From: Chthoniobacterales bacterium
GTDB lineage: Bacteria; Verrucomicrobiota; Verrucomicrobiia; Chthoniobacterales; UBA10450
Assembly (NCBI GenBank): GCA_013815325.1
Contig: JACDGM010000030.1
Coordinates: 1-41,839, forward strand
Direction: 5' to 3'
DNA: 41,839 nucleotides
The translations under genes and the position numbers were made by a program. The notes under the pieces were generated by a model, which was given only the letters and a program-made list of their open reading frames with translations, ran no database searches and was not told the DNA's origin. Position 1 is the stretch's first letter, and each line of letters opens with the position of its first letter. Of the stretch, positions 1 to 7,845 are shown piece by piece.

Positions 1-31
1 GCGCTCCCCACAGGCAAGCTGCCTGTGCTCC
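1..31. repeat. REP-like palindrome, left arm flanking the RAYT
   Basis: This 31-bp segment mirrors 656-686 with one mismatch and contains the same internal palindrome. In the minus-strand frame it encodes the visible C-terminus of the transposase reading frame ([10 protein letters not shown]), so the open frame continues beyond the window through the repeat. Confidence 0.8.
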
Positions 32-638
32 GCTGCAGCCTCCCGCCGCGCTCAAGAATGAATTCTCCCTCACGCAGCCTCGCTTTCGCTGGATTATTCG
101 CGACATAAACCCGGTAGCGCTCCAACTCCTCGAAATCCCGCACCATCCGGTCGAAGCTCTCCCCCTGCCAGAGCAGGCCAGTCTGGCCTAACGAACGATT
201 GATCGCCTTGGCCGTAAACGATTTCCAAGTGTGCAAAATCTCCGCGAGCGAAAATTTCTCTCCGGGCTGAACCAGCACGTGCACGTGGTTGGGCATGACG
301 GCAAACGCATCCAGCACGTAGCGCTCGCCATGGAAATGCCGCAGACATTCGGCCACGACATGAGCCGCCGCCGGCTCGCGCAACGAGCAACTGCCGGTGC
401 CCCGGTCGAGCCACTCCTCCCGCTCCTGAATGAAACGGCGGTGATGCTCGAACGCGGTCTTCGCGTCCCACGGTTCGCGATGAAATTTTAGCCAGGTTGT
501 GAGTTCTTCACGCCATTGCTCCTGGAGTTCATTCGGGACGGCATCGGCTAGGCGGAAGGTGACAAAATAGGTGGCGCCAGGCTGTTCCCAATGAGGGAGA
601 TTGCGTCGGGTGCGATGGATGTCGCCATGGGGATCCAT
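1..638 (-). mobile_element. REP-associated tyrosine transposase (RAYT), 3' end outside window
   Basis: This is an IS200-like Y1 HUH transposase of the RAYT group, which is associated with dispersed palindromic repeats. From the internal ATG at 638 the protein reads [17 protein letters not shown], then YFVTFRLAD. The HUH motif MPNHVHVLV follows (His118 and His120 counted from this Met), then [12 protein letters not shown] and [10 protein letters not shown], where Tyr178 sits at the position of the RAYT catalytic tyrosine. About 212 codons are visible without a stop. It has no stop between it and the upstream carB frame. Two 31-bp inverted repeats bracket it (656-686 and 1-31). It carries one copy of the window's recurrent octamer at 187, read as Ser-Leu-Gly, so it is probably a long-term resident. 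Confidence 0.85.
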
Positions 639-2186
639 AGAGCGGAAGACCGGCTGGAGCACAGGCAGCCTGCCTGTGGGGAGCGCGGGCGGCTCGCCCG
701 CAGCAGATTTCGAAGGAGGCGAGCCGGCTGCTTTCCCGACAAGCGGGATGCCTCTGCTCCGGAGTTCCCTGGTCGCCGCCACGACCTGCGCGATGTTTGC
801 CAAAAACCACCGATCGATTTTCGTTAGGCCAAACACTTCTTCCAGCGACATCCCATCCTCAAAAGCTTGCGCCAGATAAAAAATCCGCTCCGCATTTGGC
901 ACGCTCAGTTTTCGCCGCAACGTCTCCGCATCGACCCGCGTTTCCTGCCCATCGCCACACAATCCGAAGCGCTTGATTTCGAGCGAGCGCAGCGCTTTTT
1001 GCAACGCTTCCTTGAACGTCCGTCCAATCGCCATCGCTTCGCCGACGCTCTTCATTTGCGTCGTTAGGGTTGAATCCGCTTCGGGGAATTTTTCAAAGGT
1101 GAAGCGCGGCACCTTGACCACGCAGTAATCGATCGTTGGCTCAAAACTCGCCGGCGTTTCCCGGGTGATGTCGTTGCGGATCTCATCGAGCGTGTAACCA
1201 ACGGCGAGCTTGGCTGCGATCTTCGCGATCGGGAAACCGGTCGCCTTCGACGCCAGCGCGCTCGAGCGCGAGACGCGCGGATTCATCTCAATCACAACCA
1301 TGCGGCCGTCCTCTGGGTTAACCGCGAATTGGATATTCGATCCGCCGGTCTCGACCCCGATCTCGCGAATGACCGCGAACGACGCGTCGCGCATCGCCTG
1401 ATATTCGCGATCGGAAAGCGTTTGCGCGGGGGCGACAGTGATCGAGTCGCCCGTGTGCACGCCCATCGGGTCGAGGTTCTCGATCGAGCAGACGACGACG
1501 CAGTTATCGGCGCGGTCGCGCATCACCTCCATCTCGAATTCTTTCCAGCCTAACAATGACTCCTCGATCAAAACCTCGCTCACCGGGGAAAGATCGAGAC
1601 CGCGCGTGACGATCGTCTCCAGTTCTTCGCGGTTGTAGGCGATCCCGCCGCCCGATCCGCCTAACGTAAAGGCAGGCCGAATGATGAGCGGAAAACTTCC
1701 GATCTCGCGCGCGACCTGGCTGGCATCAGCGAGCGAGCGCGCGATCCCGGAGCGCGCGATGGCCAGCCCAATGCGCACCATCGCTTCCTTGAAAAGCTGC
1801 CGGTCTTCGCCCTTGGCGATGGCTTGGGCGTTCGCTCCGATCAAGCGGACATTGTGCCTAACGAGAGCACCATTGCGGTTCAATTCCATGGCGGCATTGA
1901 GCGCCGTCTGGCCGCCCATCGTCGGCAGAATCGCATCCGGTTTTTCCCGCTCCAGAATCGCCTCGATCACCTCCGGCGTGATCGGCTCGATGTAGGTGCG
2001 ATCGGCGAATTCCGGATCGGTCATGATCGTGGCAGGGTTCGAGTTTACGAGCACGACCTCGTAACCTTCTTCGCGCAGCGCTTTGCAGGCCTGCACGCCG
2101 GAATAATCAAATTCGCACCCTTGCCCGATAATGATCGGGCCGGAACCGATGAGGAGAATCTTATGGAGCTGATCGTTCCGCGGCAT
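1..2186 (-). CDS. carB: Carbamoyl-phosphate synthase large subunit, N-terminal half, continuing in frame into a transposase (partial)
   Basis: CarB makes carbamoyl phosphate from bicarbonate, ammonia and ATP for pyrimidine and arginine synthesis. The frame opens at the ATG at 2186 ([17 protein letters not shown]) and shows the first ATP-grasp half: [17 protein letters not shown] near residues 12-28, [27 protein letters not shown] and NIQFAVNP. It then reaches the start of the oligomerisation domain ([11 protein letters not shown]). I translated the minus strand from 2186 to the window edge by hand and found no stop. CarB similarity fades at about codon 475-480, near [11 protein letters not shown] repeat-encoded linker follows ([20 protein letters not shown]), and then the transposase begins at codon 517. 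CarB is normally about 1070 residues, so the second half is either outside the window or lost. Identity of the N-terminal half is secure. Whether the enzyme is functional, split or interrupted cannot be decided here. Confidence 0.9.
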   Translation of the reverse strand, partial: MPRNDQLHKILLIGSGPIIIGQGCEFDYSGVQACKALREEGYEVVLVNSNPATIMTDPEFADRTYIEPITPEVIEAILEREKPDAILPTMGGQTALNAAMELNRNGALVRHNVRLIGANAQAIAKGEDRQLFKEAMVRIGLAIARSGIARSLADASQVAREIGSFPLIIRPAFTLGGSGGGIAYNREELETIVTRGLDLSPVSEVLIEESLLGWKEFEMEVMRDRADNCVVVCSIENLDPMGVHTGDSITVAPAQTLSDREYQAMRDASFAVIREIGVETGGSNIQFAVNPEDGRMVVIEMNPRVSRSSALASKATGFPIAKIAAKLAVGYTLDEIRNDITRETPASFEPTIDYCVVKVPRFTFEKFPEADSTLTTQMKSVGEAMAIGRTFKEALQKALRSLEIKRFGLCGDGQETRVDAETLRRKLSVPNAERIFYLAQAFEDGMSLEEVFGLTKIDRWFLANIAQVVAATRELRSRGIPLVGKAAGSPPSKSAAGEPPALPTGRLPVLQPVFRSMDPHGDIHRTRRNLPHWEQPGATYFVTFRLADAVPNELQEQWREELTTWLKFHREPWDAKTAFEHHRRFIQEREEWLDRGTGSCSLREPAAAHVVAECLRHFHGERYVLDAFAVMPNHVHVLVQPGEKFSLAEILHTWKSFTAKAINRSLGQTGLLWQGESFDRMVRDFEELERYRVYVANNPAKARLREGEFILERGGRLQRSTGSLPVGS
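656..686. repeat. REP-like palindrome, right arm flanking the RAYT
   Basis: This 31-bp segment is the inverse complement of positions 1-31 with a single mismatch by eye. It contains an internal palindrome built on ACAGGCAG/CTGCCTGT. It is translated in frame as part of the linker between carB and the transposase (PTGRLPVLQ). A second pair of inverted arms (GGCTCGCC and its complement) lies just beside it at about 690-730. Confidence 0.8.
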
Positions 2187-2240
2187 GCGCAGCGGGAGAG
2201 TATGCGAAAACCGGGCGTTTGGAAGTCACTCATCTTGACT

Positions 2241-2340
2241 GACTCGGCGGGGCAGGCTTCCAGTCCGCCAATCGGACGGACTCGTCTGTGGCGAGCCTGC
2301 CCCGGCAGAACCGACAGGCTGGAAGCCCGTCCGCCGAGTC
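2241..2340. repeat. Complex REP-like palindromic element between sufE and carB
   Basis: The outer 10 bp, GACTCGGCGG at 2241-2250, are perfectly complementary to CCGCCGAGTC at 2331-2340. Nested inside are AGTCCG/CGGACT arms around 2262-2282, and the inverted pair GGCTTCCAG (about 2254) and CTGGAAGCC (about 2320). The element could fold into a branched cloverleaf. It occupies most of the intergenic space, and its edge supplies the last codons and stop of sufE. It looks like another member of the palindromic repeat families tied to RAYT genes. Confidence 0.75.
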
Positions 2341-2803
2341 AGGCTTGAAGCCTGACTTCGGTGGCGCGCTGGCGATCGAGGTAGACTTTGCAGATCCCCT
2401 TGATCCGCGTGAGCACGTAGTAGGTCGTCTGGCTGCGCACCCGCACCAGTTCCGCGCCGACGATCCGGGTGACGAAGTCGCTCGGTAGATCGAGGATTTC
2501 TTGGGGTGTCGCGCCGTCGAGTCCCTTGCAAAGAATCGAGCTCATGGCGCGCGTGAGGGTTTGCACTTCGGGGCCGAGCGTCATGCGGACGTGCGCGCGG
2601 CCCTTGTCATCGACGAGAAGATATACGCCCACTTTATCGGCGCATTCTTCGTCCTTTCGGACATCTTCCAAATCGAACTTCTCGTTAGGCCGGGGCTCTT
2701 GTTTGGGCGCGCTATCCGAATAGGCGACGAGCGTTTCACGTCGCTCGACTTCTGGCAGCGTCTCGAAAAGTTCGATGATGTTCTGCAGTTTCTCGGGATA
2801 CAT
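2339..2803 (-). CDS. sufE: SufE-like Fe-S assembly sulfur acceptor
   Basis: SufE proteins accept persulfide sulfur from the cysteine desulfurase SufS and pass it to the SufBCD scaffold in the cytoplasm. This protein has 154 residues (family usual about 140). It has the N-terminal helix LQNIIELFETLPEVERRETL, the cysteine region KDEECADKVGVYL with Cys54 as the probable acceptor, and the later GATPQEILDL segment typical of the family. Its last residues (VRLQA) come from the edge of a palindromic element, so the native C-terminus may have been altered by repeat insertion. It lies between carB and a rhodanese on the same strand, and the neighbouring sulfurtransferase fits a sulfur-trafficking context. 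No sufS or sufBCD is visible in the window. Confidence 0.8.
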   Translation of the reverse strand: MYPEKLQNIIELFETLPEVERRETLVAYSDSAPKQEPRPNEKFDLEDVRKDEECADKVGVYLLVDDKGRAHVRMTLGPEVQTLTRAMSSILCKGLDGATPQEILDLPSDFVTRIVGAELVRVRSQTTYYVLTRIKGICKVYLDRQRATEVRLQA

Positions 2804-2854
2804 AGGAGCGTTACATCGTCACATCGGTTCACGATTGACGATTCACGGAGCTCG

Positions 2855-3721
2855 TTACGCGCCTTTCTCGATCGGGGCGCCGACTTTGTTGCCCCACTCC
2901 GTCCAGGAACCGTCGTAATTGCGCACGTTATCGAGTCCGAGGAGGTAAGTGAGGACAAACCAAGTGTGACTGGAGCGTTCGCCGATCCGGCAATAAACCA
3001 CCGTGTCCACTTCCGGCTTCACCCCCGCGCCCTCGAAATAAATCTTCGCCAGCTCCGCGGCTGATTTGAAGGTGTTGTCCTCTTTCGTGGCCGTCTTCCA
3101 AGGCACGCTCTTCGCCCCCGGGATGTGACCGCCGCGCAACACGCCTTCCTGCGGGTATTCCGCCATGTGCGTGATCTCACCTTTGAATTCGCCGGGCGAA
3201 CGGACATCGATGAGCGGTTTTTTTGCGTGGCTTTGCGCGAGCGCTTCGTCGACAAAGGCGCGGATTTCTTTGTCCATCCGCTTTGCCGGAACCGGGTACT
3301 CTGTGGCCGGATATTTCGGAACGTCGCGCGTCGTTGGTCGATTCTCAGCTTTCCATTTGTCGCGGCCGCCATTGAGAATTTTGACGTTCTTGTGCCCGAA
3401 AAGCCGGAAGGCCCAAAGCGCGTAGCAGGCCCACCAATTGGCTTTGTCGCCGTAGAAAACGCAGGTCGTCTCGGGCCCGATCCCGTTGCGACTGCAGAGC
3501 TCAGCAAATTTGTCCGGCGCAATGTAATCGCGAATGACCGGGTCCTGCAGATCGGCGCGCCAATCAATGTGGACCGCTCCCGGAATGTGGCCGGTGTCGT
3601 AAAGGAGGATGTCTTCATTCGATTCGACGATGCGGATGTCGCCGTCGTTGAGATGCTGTTCGAGCCAATCCGTGCCGACCAACGCTTCCGGGTGCGCGTA
3701 TTCCGTTGGGTTCGTGTTCAT
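2855..3721 (-). CDS. Thiosulfate sulfurtransferase (two-domain rhodanese)
   Basis: This enzyme transfers sulfane sulfur from thiosulfate to a thiophilic acceptor. The 288-residue protein has two rhodanese domains. The N-terminal domain (about 1-130) is inactive, with [13 protein letters not shown] but no catalytic Cys loop. The C-terminal domain carries [25 protein letters not shown] and the active-site loop [17 protein letters not shown] with Cys242. The CRIGERS loop resembles the CysA-type thiosulfate sulfurtransferases rather than the CG(S/T)GVT loop of mercaptopyruvate sulfurtransferases. I chose the ATG at 3721 ([14 protein letters not shown]). An upstream in-frame start at 3796 would add 25 residues with no family similarity. 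It sits 51 bp upstream of sufE on the same strand. Confidence 0.87.
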   Translation of the reverse strand: MNTNPTEYAHPEALVGTDWLEQHLNDGDIRIVESNEDILLYDTGHIPGAVHIDWRADLQDPVIRDYIAPDKFAELCSRNGIGPETTCVFYGDKANWWACYALWAFRLFGHKNVKILNGGRDKWKAENRPTTRDVPKYPATEYPVPAKRMDKEIRAFVDEALAQSHAKKPLIDVRSPGEFKGEITHMAEYPQEGVLRGGHIPGAKSVPWKTATKEDNTFKSAAELAKIYFEGAGVKPEVDTVVYCRIGERSSHTWFVLTYLLGLDNVRNYDGSWTEWGNKVGAPIEKGA

Positions 3722-3812
3722 GTAGAAATGATCGACGGCGCTTTGCCGGTGGCAACTGGATTCGTCGAGTTGCACAGGAACCGGGTTGCGTTGCATCTTC
3801 TGATATGTTCAA

Positions 3813-4265
3813 TTGTCTCAAATGAAACAGACGATGAAGAGGAAGTTAGCCGCCGGGATGGTCGCACTCCACGTCGCCTCACGCAGCGCAAACCCAGCGC
3901 CGGGCGAGGTTGTGGACGGGGTGCAGGCAGGGTTGAAATTTGGCGAGCTGGAGGCGTTGCGGCAGCAGCTGGATCTTCCGATGGATCGCTTAAGCGCCAA
4001 TCTCGGCCTCTCCCGGGCCACGCTTCATCGGCGCAGAGCGACGGGTCGCCTCACGACCGGTGAGTCCGACAAAATTGTCCGCTTCGCCCGCCTCCTCGGT
4101 CAAGCCGCGAAAATTTTCGATGGACCCGAGGAAGCGCGTCGATGGCTGAAAGCTCCGCAACGCGGCTTGGGCGGCGCGGTTCCGCTCGATTACGCGCAGA
4201 CCGAGGCGGGCGCGCGTGAAGTGGAAAAGTTGCTCGGGCGAATCGACTACGGCGTCTATTCCTGA
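3813..4265 (+). CDS. Xre/MbcA/ParS-type antitoxin of a RES toxin-antitoxin module
   Basis: The 150-residue protein has an Xre-like helix-turn-helix at about 57-85 (LDLPMDRLSANLGLSRATLHRRRATGR). A C-terminal DUF2384-type toxin-binding region follows (IVRFARLLGQAAKIFDGPEEARRWLKAPQRGLGGAVPLDYA), ending in EVEKLLGRIDYGVYS. This is the standard antitoxin arrangement for RES toxins: the C-terminal tail blocks the toxin active site and the HTH represses the operon. Its stop (TGA, 4263-4265) overlaps the toxin ATG at 4265, so translation is probably coupled. Several in-frame ATGs exist near the 5' end (3813, 3822, 3834), so the exact start is uncertain. Confidence 0.88.
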   Translation: MSQMKQTMKRKLAAGMVALHVASRSANPAPGEVVDGVQAGLKFGELEALRQQLDLPMDRLSANLGLSRATLHRRRATGRLTTGESDKIVRFARLLGQAAKIFDGPEEARRWLKAPQRGLGGAVPLDYAQTEAGAREVEKLLGRIDYGVYS

Positions 4266-4723
4266 TGCCGTCGGGCTGGCGGATCGACAAGCCGGGGCGC
4301 GACGCTTTTAGCGGAGAAGGAGCGCGGCTCTACGGAGGGCGCTGGAATTCACCGGGCCTGGCAGTCGTTTACCTGAGCGAACATCAATCGCTCGCGGCGC
4401 TGGAAATCATGGTCCATCAGCAGCCACTCACGCCACGCGGCCAATACCTCGCTTACTTCGTCACTTGGGACGAGACGCAAATGGAGCGGGTGCCGCCGAA
4501 AAATCTGCCCGCGAACTGGCGCGCATCACCTCCTGAGCCAGCCAACATGTCGTTAGGCGACGACTGGGTAAAGGCGCAGCGATCGCTCATCCTGGCGGTG
4601 CCCAGCGCGATCGTTCCCGCGGAAGTCAATTTCCTGCTCAACCCTGCGCATCCCGATTTTCGGCATCTTCGCACTCCAAAACCGGTCGAATTCAATTTCG
4701 ACCCGCGTCTTCTCGGCCGTTAG
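4265..4723 (+). CDS. RES-domain toxin
   Basis: RES toxins degrade NAD+ and arrest growth until neutralised by the partner antitoxin. The 152-residue protein begins WRIDKPGRDAFSGEGARLYGGRWNSPGLAVVYLSE. It contains the conserved Arg and Gly-Gly-Arg-Trp-Asn residues that name the family, followed by SLAALEIMVH with the conserved Glu. The C-terminal portion has SLILAVPSAIVPAEVNFLLNP, typical of RES proteins. The stop TAG lies in a one-mismatch version of the recurrent octamer (CCGTTAGG, 4717), and an exact copy lies inside the gene at 4550. These copies suggest the module is not a recent arrival. It directly precedes tRNA-Thr. Confidence 0.9.
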   Translation: MPSGWRIDKPGRDAFSGEGARLYGGRWNSPGLAVVYLSEHQSLAALEIMVHQQPLTPRGQYLAYFVTWDETQMERVPPKNLPANWRASPPEPANMSLGDDWVKAQRSLILAVPSAIVPAEVNFLLNPAHPDFRHLRTPKPVEFNFDPRLLGR

Positions 4724-4786
4724 GCTCCACACCAACCTCTTGCCGGAAATGGCATCGAATGTCATCTTGGCCGCTCCGAATTACAG

Positions 4787-4859
4787 GCCGAAGTAGCTCA
4801 GCTGGTAGAGCAGCTGATTCGTAATCAGCAGGTCACGGGTTCGAGTCCCGTCTTCGGCT
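4787..4859 (+). tRNA. tRNA-Thr (anticodon CGT)
   Basis: A complete cloverleaf is visible. The acceptor stem pairs GCCGAAG (4787-4793) with CTTCGGC (4852-4858). The D arm is GCTC...GAGC. The anticodon stem GCTGA/TCAGC encloses the loop TTCGTAA with anticodon CGT. The T arm is ACGGG-TTCGAGT-CCCGT. The discriminator is T at 4859 and CCA is not encoded. It lies between the RES toxin and the convergent flavoprotein gene. I see no duplicated 3' fragment nearby that would mark an integrated element. Confidence 0.95.
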
Positions 4860-4874
4860 CCCGGCTCTCCTCGG

Positions 4875-6299
4875 TTATTCCTCGGCGCGCGCGAAGGGAT
4901 GGCCGCCCAGCTTGCGGCAAAGTTTATCGCCGATCTCTGTGATGATTTCAGTTTTGGTCGGATGGTAAAACTCCGCGTCTTCGAGCTGATGCGCGGTGTG
5001 CTCGTGATCGATCGCGTACGCTGGCAGGTGAATCAGGTTGCTCGCGTCGTTGCAGAGAAGACCGGCGCTGATCAACTTCCCCGTCCGAGCGTCGGCGGAG
5101 AATTCGCCAAAACCGAGGTCGTCGCCGGCGAGATGAAGTTTGCCGACGTCGCGACTTTCGCCGGTGGCTGTGACGAGCTCGTGCCCGGCCTCTTTCGCGG
5201 CGGGATATTTCATTCCGGCAAAGGCGAATTCCGGATCGGAAAAAATGACCTGAATGTTCGAACGTTTCGTCCAGCGGCGGCCGCCATCGCTGCAGGCGTT
5301 CTCCGCGGCGATGCCCGCTTCGATGTGCGCGTGATGCACGACCATGCGTTTCCCAGCGACATCGCCGGCGGCGAAAATGTGGTGCGAACCCTGCACGCGC
5401 ATGTCCTCACCAATCTCGAGGCGGCCCTGGCGATTTGGCGCGATCCCGACTGCGGCCAGATTGAGCTCGGCCAGAGCGGGATGGCGCCCGGTCGCGAGGA
5501 GGACTCGCTCGGCGCGCAGCGGTGAAAGTTTTTCCGCCCCGTCGCTCTCGACCTCGAAGCAGCCGGAATCGTCATGGGTGATGCGCGCTACTCTGCGGCT
5601 CGTCAAGACGCGCACGCCTTCCTTTTCGTAAATCAGCGCCAGGCGCTCGCCGAATTTTGTCGGATAGCGCGACAAGAGTTCCTTCTGCGCTAAAAGAGTG
5701 ACCTCGCAACCGAGCCGCGCATAACGCAAAGAAAATTCCAGACCAACCGGACCCGCCCCGATTACGGCGAGCGATTTTGGTATGTCGGTGTTGTGCAAGA
5801 TTTCATCGCTTGTCCAGATCGCGTCGCGCACCATGTCGAGTCCGGGGATTCTGGGCCAGGTAGTCACCGAGCCGGTAGCGACGATCGCCGCATCGAAGCG
5901 AAAAATGCGACCTGCGCTGATGATCTCGTGTTCGCCGGCAAAGCGTGCGTTGGCCCCGATGATCTCAAAACGATCGCCCGCCAGATCGCGGATTTCCTTT
6001 TGCCGATAGGCGCGAAACTTTTCGATCTCTTCGTCCTTCCAATGCACGATCTGCGCGAGGTATTCGTTAGGCTTTTTCGGCTGCACGATGAGCCAGCCGT
6101 GCGCTTTCGCGTGATGCATCGCGTCGATCGGCTCGAAGAGCGCCTTTGACGGCATGCAGCCGGCGTTGATGCAGAGGGAGGCGTGATCGGCGTTGTCGCC
6201 CATGAAGAGAAGGACATGCGCACCCTGGCGGCAGGCCACCCGGGCGGCGGTGAAACCCGCGGAACCGCCGCCGAGAACGGCGATGGTTTTGGAGCTCAT
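4875..6299 (-). CDS. FAD-dependent pyridine nucleotide-disulfide oxidoreductase (dihydrolipoamide dehydrogenase-like)
   Basis: This is a class I flavoprotein disulfide reductase of about 474 residues. It has the FAD-binding GGGSAGF at 10-16 and the redox-active disulfide CINAGCMPSK (Cys43 and Cys48, standard CX4C spacing). The NAD(P)H Rossmann motif VIGAGPVGLEF follows, then ATGRHPAL and the second FAD motif IFAAGDVAG. The C-terminal dimerisation domain carries YHPTKTE, equivalent to the HPT..E active-site His-Glu pair. I chose the ATG at 6299 (MSSKTIAVLGG) because it overlaps the stop of bioD as ATGA; the longer open frame upstream only shadows bioD. Lipoamide dehydrogenase and mercuric or soluble transhydrogenase-like relatives share this layout, so the substrate is uncertain. 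Nothing for a 2-oxoacid dehydrogenase complex lies nearby. Confidence 0.88.
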   Translation of the reverse strand: MSSKTIAVLGGGSAGFTAARVACRQGAHVLLFMGDNADHASLCINAGCMPSKALFEPIDAMHHAKAHGWLIVQPKKPNEYLAQIVHWKDEEIEKFRAYRQKEIRDLAGDRFEIIGANARFAGEHEIISAGRIFRFDAAIVATGSVTTWPRIPGLDMVRDAIWTSDEILHNTDIPKSLAVIGAGPVGLEFSLRYARLGCEVTLLAQKELLSRYPTKFGERLALIYEKEGVRVLTSRRVARITHDDSGCFEVESDGAEKLSPLRAERVLLATGRHPALAELNLAAVGIAPNRQGRLEIGEDMRVQGSHHIFAAGDVAGKRMVVHHAHIEAGIAAENACSDGGRRWTKRSNIQVIFSDPEFAFAGMKYPAAKEAGHELVTATGESRDVGKLHLAGDDLGFGEFSADARTGKLISAGLLCNDASNLIHLPAYAIDHEHTAHQLEDAEFYHPTKTEIITEIGDKLCRKLGGHPFARAEE

Positions 6300-6808
6300 G
6301 ATTGGGAAAGCATTTCTCGCAACTGCGCCGGGATCGCGGCGCTCTCCGGGGTGCATTCTTCGACAATCGGCAACCTTAGGCAACGGCGCAAAATATCGGC
6401 GTTGTTCAGCGAGGCGACGTCGCCCGAGACGCCGAGATCGTTCAGCACGACGCCCGCGCATTTCAACCAGGCGGGCTCGATGCTGCGCACCGTGAGGAAG
6501 ACGTGATTTAGACAGCCGCGGCGATTGTGTGCGACCACGATCAACGGCAGCTAAAAGTCCTGCGCGAGACCGCTGGAAAAGTAATCCGTCGTGAACGGCA
6601 CGATCCAACCGTCCACGCCTTCGATCGCGACGAAATCGACGAGTTCGTCAGCCTAACGCATCCGGCGCCCCGCGTAGTGCCGATGACCGCAACAGATCCG
6701 CTTGTAGCCGGCACAGCGGAGAGCTTTCTCGCGCAGACCTGTGAGCAGCCAGATGGTGAACACCGTTTTGCCGACGCCCGGATCAGTGCCGGTGATGAAG
6801 ACACTCAC
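6296..6808 (-). pseudogene. bioD: Remnant of dethiobiotin synthetase
   Basis: BioD carries out the ATP-dependent ring closure that makes dethiobiotin. The N-terminus is intact: GTG at 6808, [13 protein letters not shown] with the P-loop, then LRCAGYK. The frame then hits an in-frame TAG at about 6653-6655, after [12 protein letters not shown]. The same frame continues as [16 protein letters not shown], meets a second TAG after SSGLAQDF near 6552, and ends with a recognisable C-terminus ([26 protein letters not shown]). Roughly 60 residues normally found between GYK and ADELVDF are missing. The deletion scar contains CGTTAGGC, a near copy of the recurrent octamer. It overlaps purQ (GTGA) and the flavoprotein gene (ATGA), so operon geometry survives although the enzyme does not. 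Confidence 0.85.
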
Positions 6809-7512
6809 GCGGCCGCCTGCCTGCCCGCGACTGAGCGCAGCATCGACTCGAAAATTTTTGCGCCGTCGCTGCTCCCGAGTCGCACGGCACAAGCGCGGTC
6901 GGGATGCGGCATCAAACCGAAAACATTGCGCTCGCGGTTGCAAATGCCGGCGATGTTTTCGACGGATCCGTTCGGGTTCGCGGCCGCGACGACGCGACCG
7001 GCGGCATCGCAATAACGCAGAAGAATCTGGTTGCGATCGTTCAGGTCGCGCCGCGTATCTTCATCGGCAAAATAGCAGCCTTCTCCGTGAGCGATCGGGA
7101 GTCGCAGCAACTCACCGGCGCGCAGGCCACGCAGGAAAGGCGAATCAGCCGTCTCCACTCGCGTGGTCACGAGATCACAGACGAAATGAAGGGAGCGATT
7201 GCGCACGAGCGCACCCGGCAGTAGCCCGGCTTCGCACAGAATCTGAAAACCGTTGCAGATGCCGATGACCAACTTCCCGGAGCGCGCTTCGGTGATGACC
7301 GCGCTCATGATCGGCGAGAAGCGCGCGATCGCGCCGCAACGCAAATAATCCCCATAGGAAAATCCGCCGGGAAGAACGACAGCATCGCAATCGTCGAGCG
7401 AGGTCTCCTTGTGCCACACGTAATCCGCCTCAATGCCGTCGGCTCCGCGCAGCGCGGCGAGGCAATCCTGATCGCAGTTGGAGCCGGGAAATTGGACGAC
7501 CGCGAATTTCAT
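6805..7512 (-). CDS. purQ: Phosphoribosylformylglycinamidine synthase, glutaminase subunit
   Basis: PurQ is the class I glutamine amidotransferase subunit that supplies ammonia to PurL in step four of purine synthesis. The 235-residue length is usual. [16 protein letters not shown] starts the protein, [14 protein letters not shown] forms the oxyanion region, GICNGFQIL contains the nucleophile Cys86, and LMPHPDRA carries the catalytic His near the C-terminus. Its ATG overlaps the purS stop as ATGA (7509-7512), and its TGA overlaps the GTG of the bioD remnant. This shows a translationally coupled purS-purQ pair. PurL is not visible in this window. Confidence 0.95.
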   Translation of the reverse strand: MKFAVVQFPGSNCDQDCLAALRGADGIEADYVWHKETSLDDCDAVVLPGGFSYGDYLRCGAIARFSPIMSAVITEARSGKLVIGICNGFQILCEAGLLPGALVRNRSLHFVCDLVTTRVETADSPFLRGLRAGELLRLPIAHGEGCYFADEDTRRDLNDRNQILLRYCDAAGRVVAAANPNGSVENIAGICNRERNVFGLMPHPDRACAVRLGSSDGAKIFESMLRSVAGRQAAA

Positions 7513-7754
7513 TTCTCGTTAGGCATTTCCAGGCGGTAATCTTCGATCACCGGATTGGAAAGCAGATCGCGGCAGAGCTCGCGCAATTTCGCTTCGTGTC
7601 CGGCGGCTTCGCCGGTCAGCTCGATTTCGAGATAACGGCCGATCCGCACTTCGCGCGCCGCGCTGAAGCCAAGGTGCTGCATCGCTTCCCGCACCGCCGC
7701 GCCTTGCGGATCGAGCACCGTCTCTTTCGGAGTGACAAAGACTTTCACCTTCAT
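7509..7754 (-). CDS. purS: Phosphoribosylformylglycinamidine synthase subunit PurS
   Basis: PurS is the small structural subunit that bridges PurQ and PurL and channels ammonia. The protein has 81 residues, normal for the family. It starts [18 protein letters not shown] and continues [27 protein letters not shown], the diagnostic PurS pattern. I chose the ATG at 7754; a longer open frame up to 7964 runs into the divergent fabI gene and has no family similarity. An exact copy of the recurrent octamer (7516) encodes Pro-Asn-Glu just before the stop. Confidence 0.93.
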   Translation of the reverse strand: MKVKVFVTPKETVLDPQGAAVREAMQHLGFSAAREVRIGRYLEIELTGEAAGHEAKLRELCRDLLSNPVIEDYRLEMPNEK

Positions 7755-7845
7755 CGCAGCACTATTGAGCCGGAAGAGAAAAATTGCGACCTGGCGCTTT
7801 GCGCTACAGCTTTCGTCCACCGCCAAACTCGTTAGACTCTTCCTT

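Noticed and set aside
1824..2348. Plus-strand frame of 174 codons over the carB start
   Set aside because: It is antisense to a clear CarB ATP-grasp N-terminus.
3125..4063. A 312-codon plus-strand frame over the sulfurtransferase and antitoxin
   Set aside because: It is antisense to the rhodanese with its CRIGERS loop and out of frame with the antitoxin. It shows no domain.
4899..5525. Plus-strand frame of 208 codons over the flavoprotein gene
   Set aside because: It is antisense to the conserved C-terminal and NAD-binding parts of the disulfide reductase.
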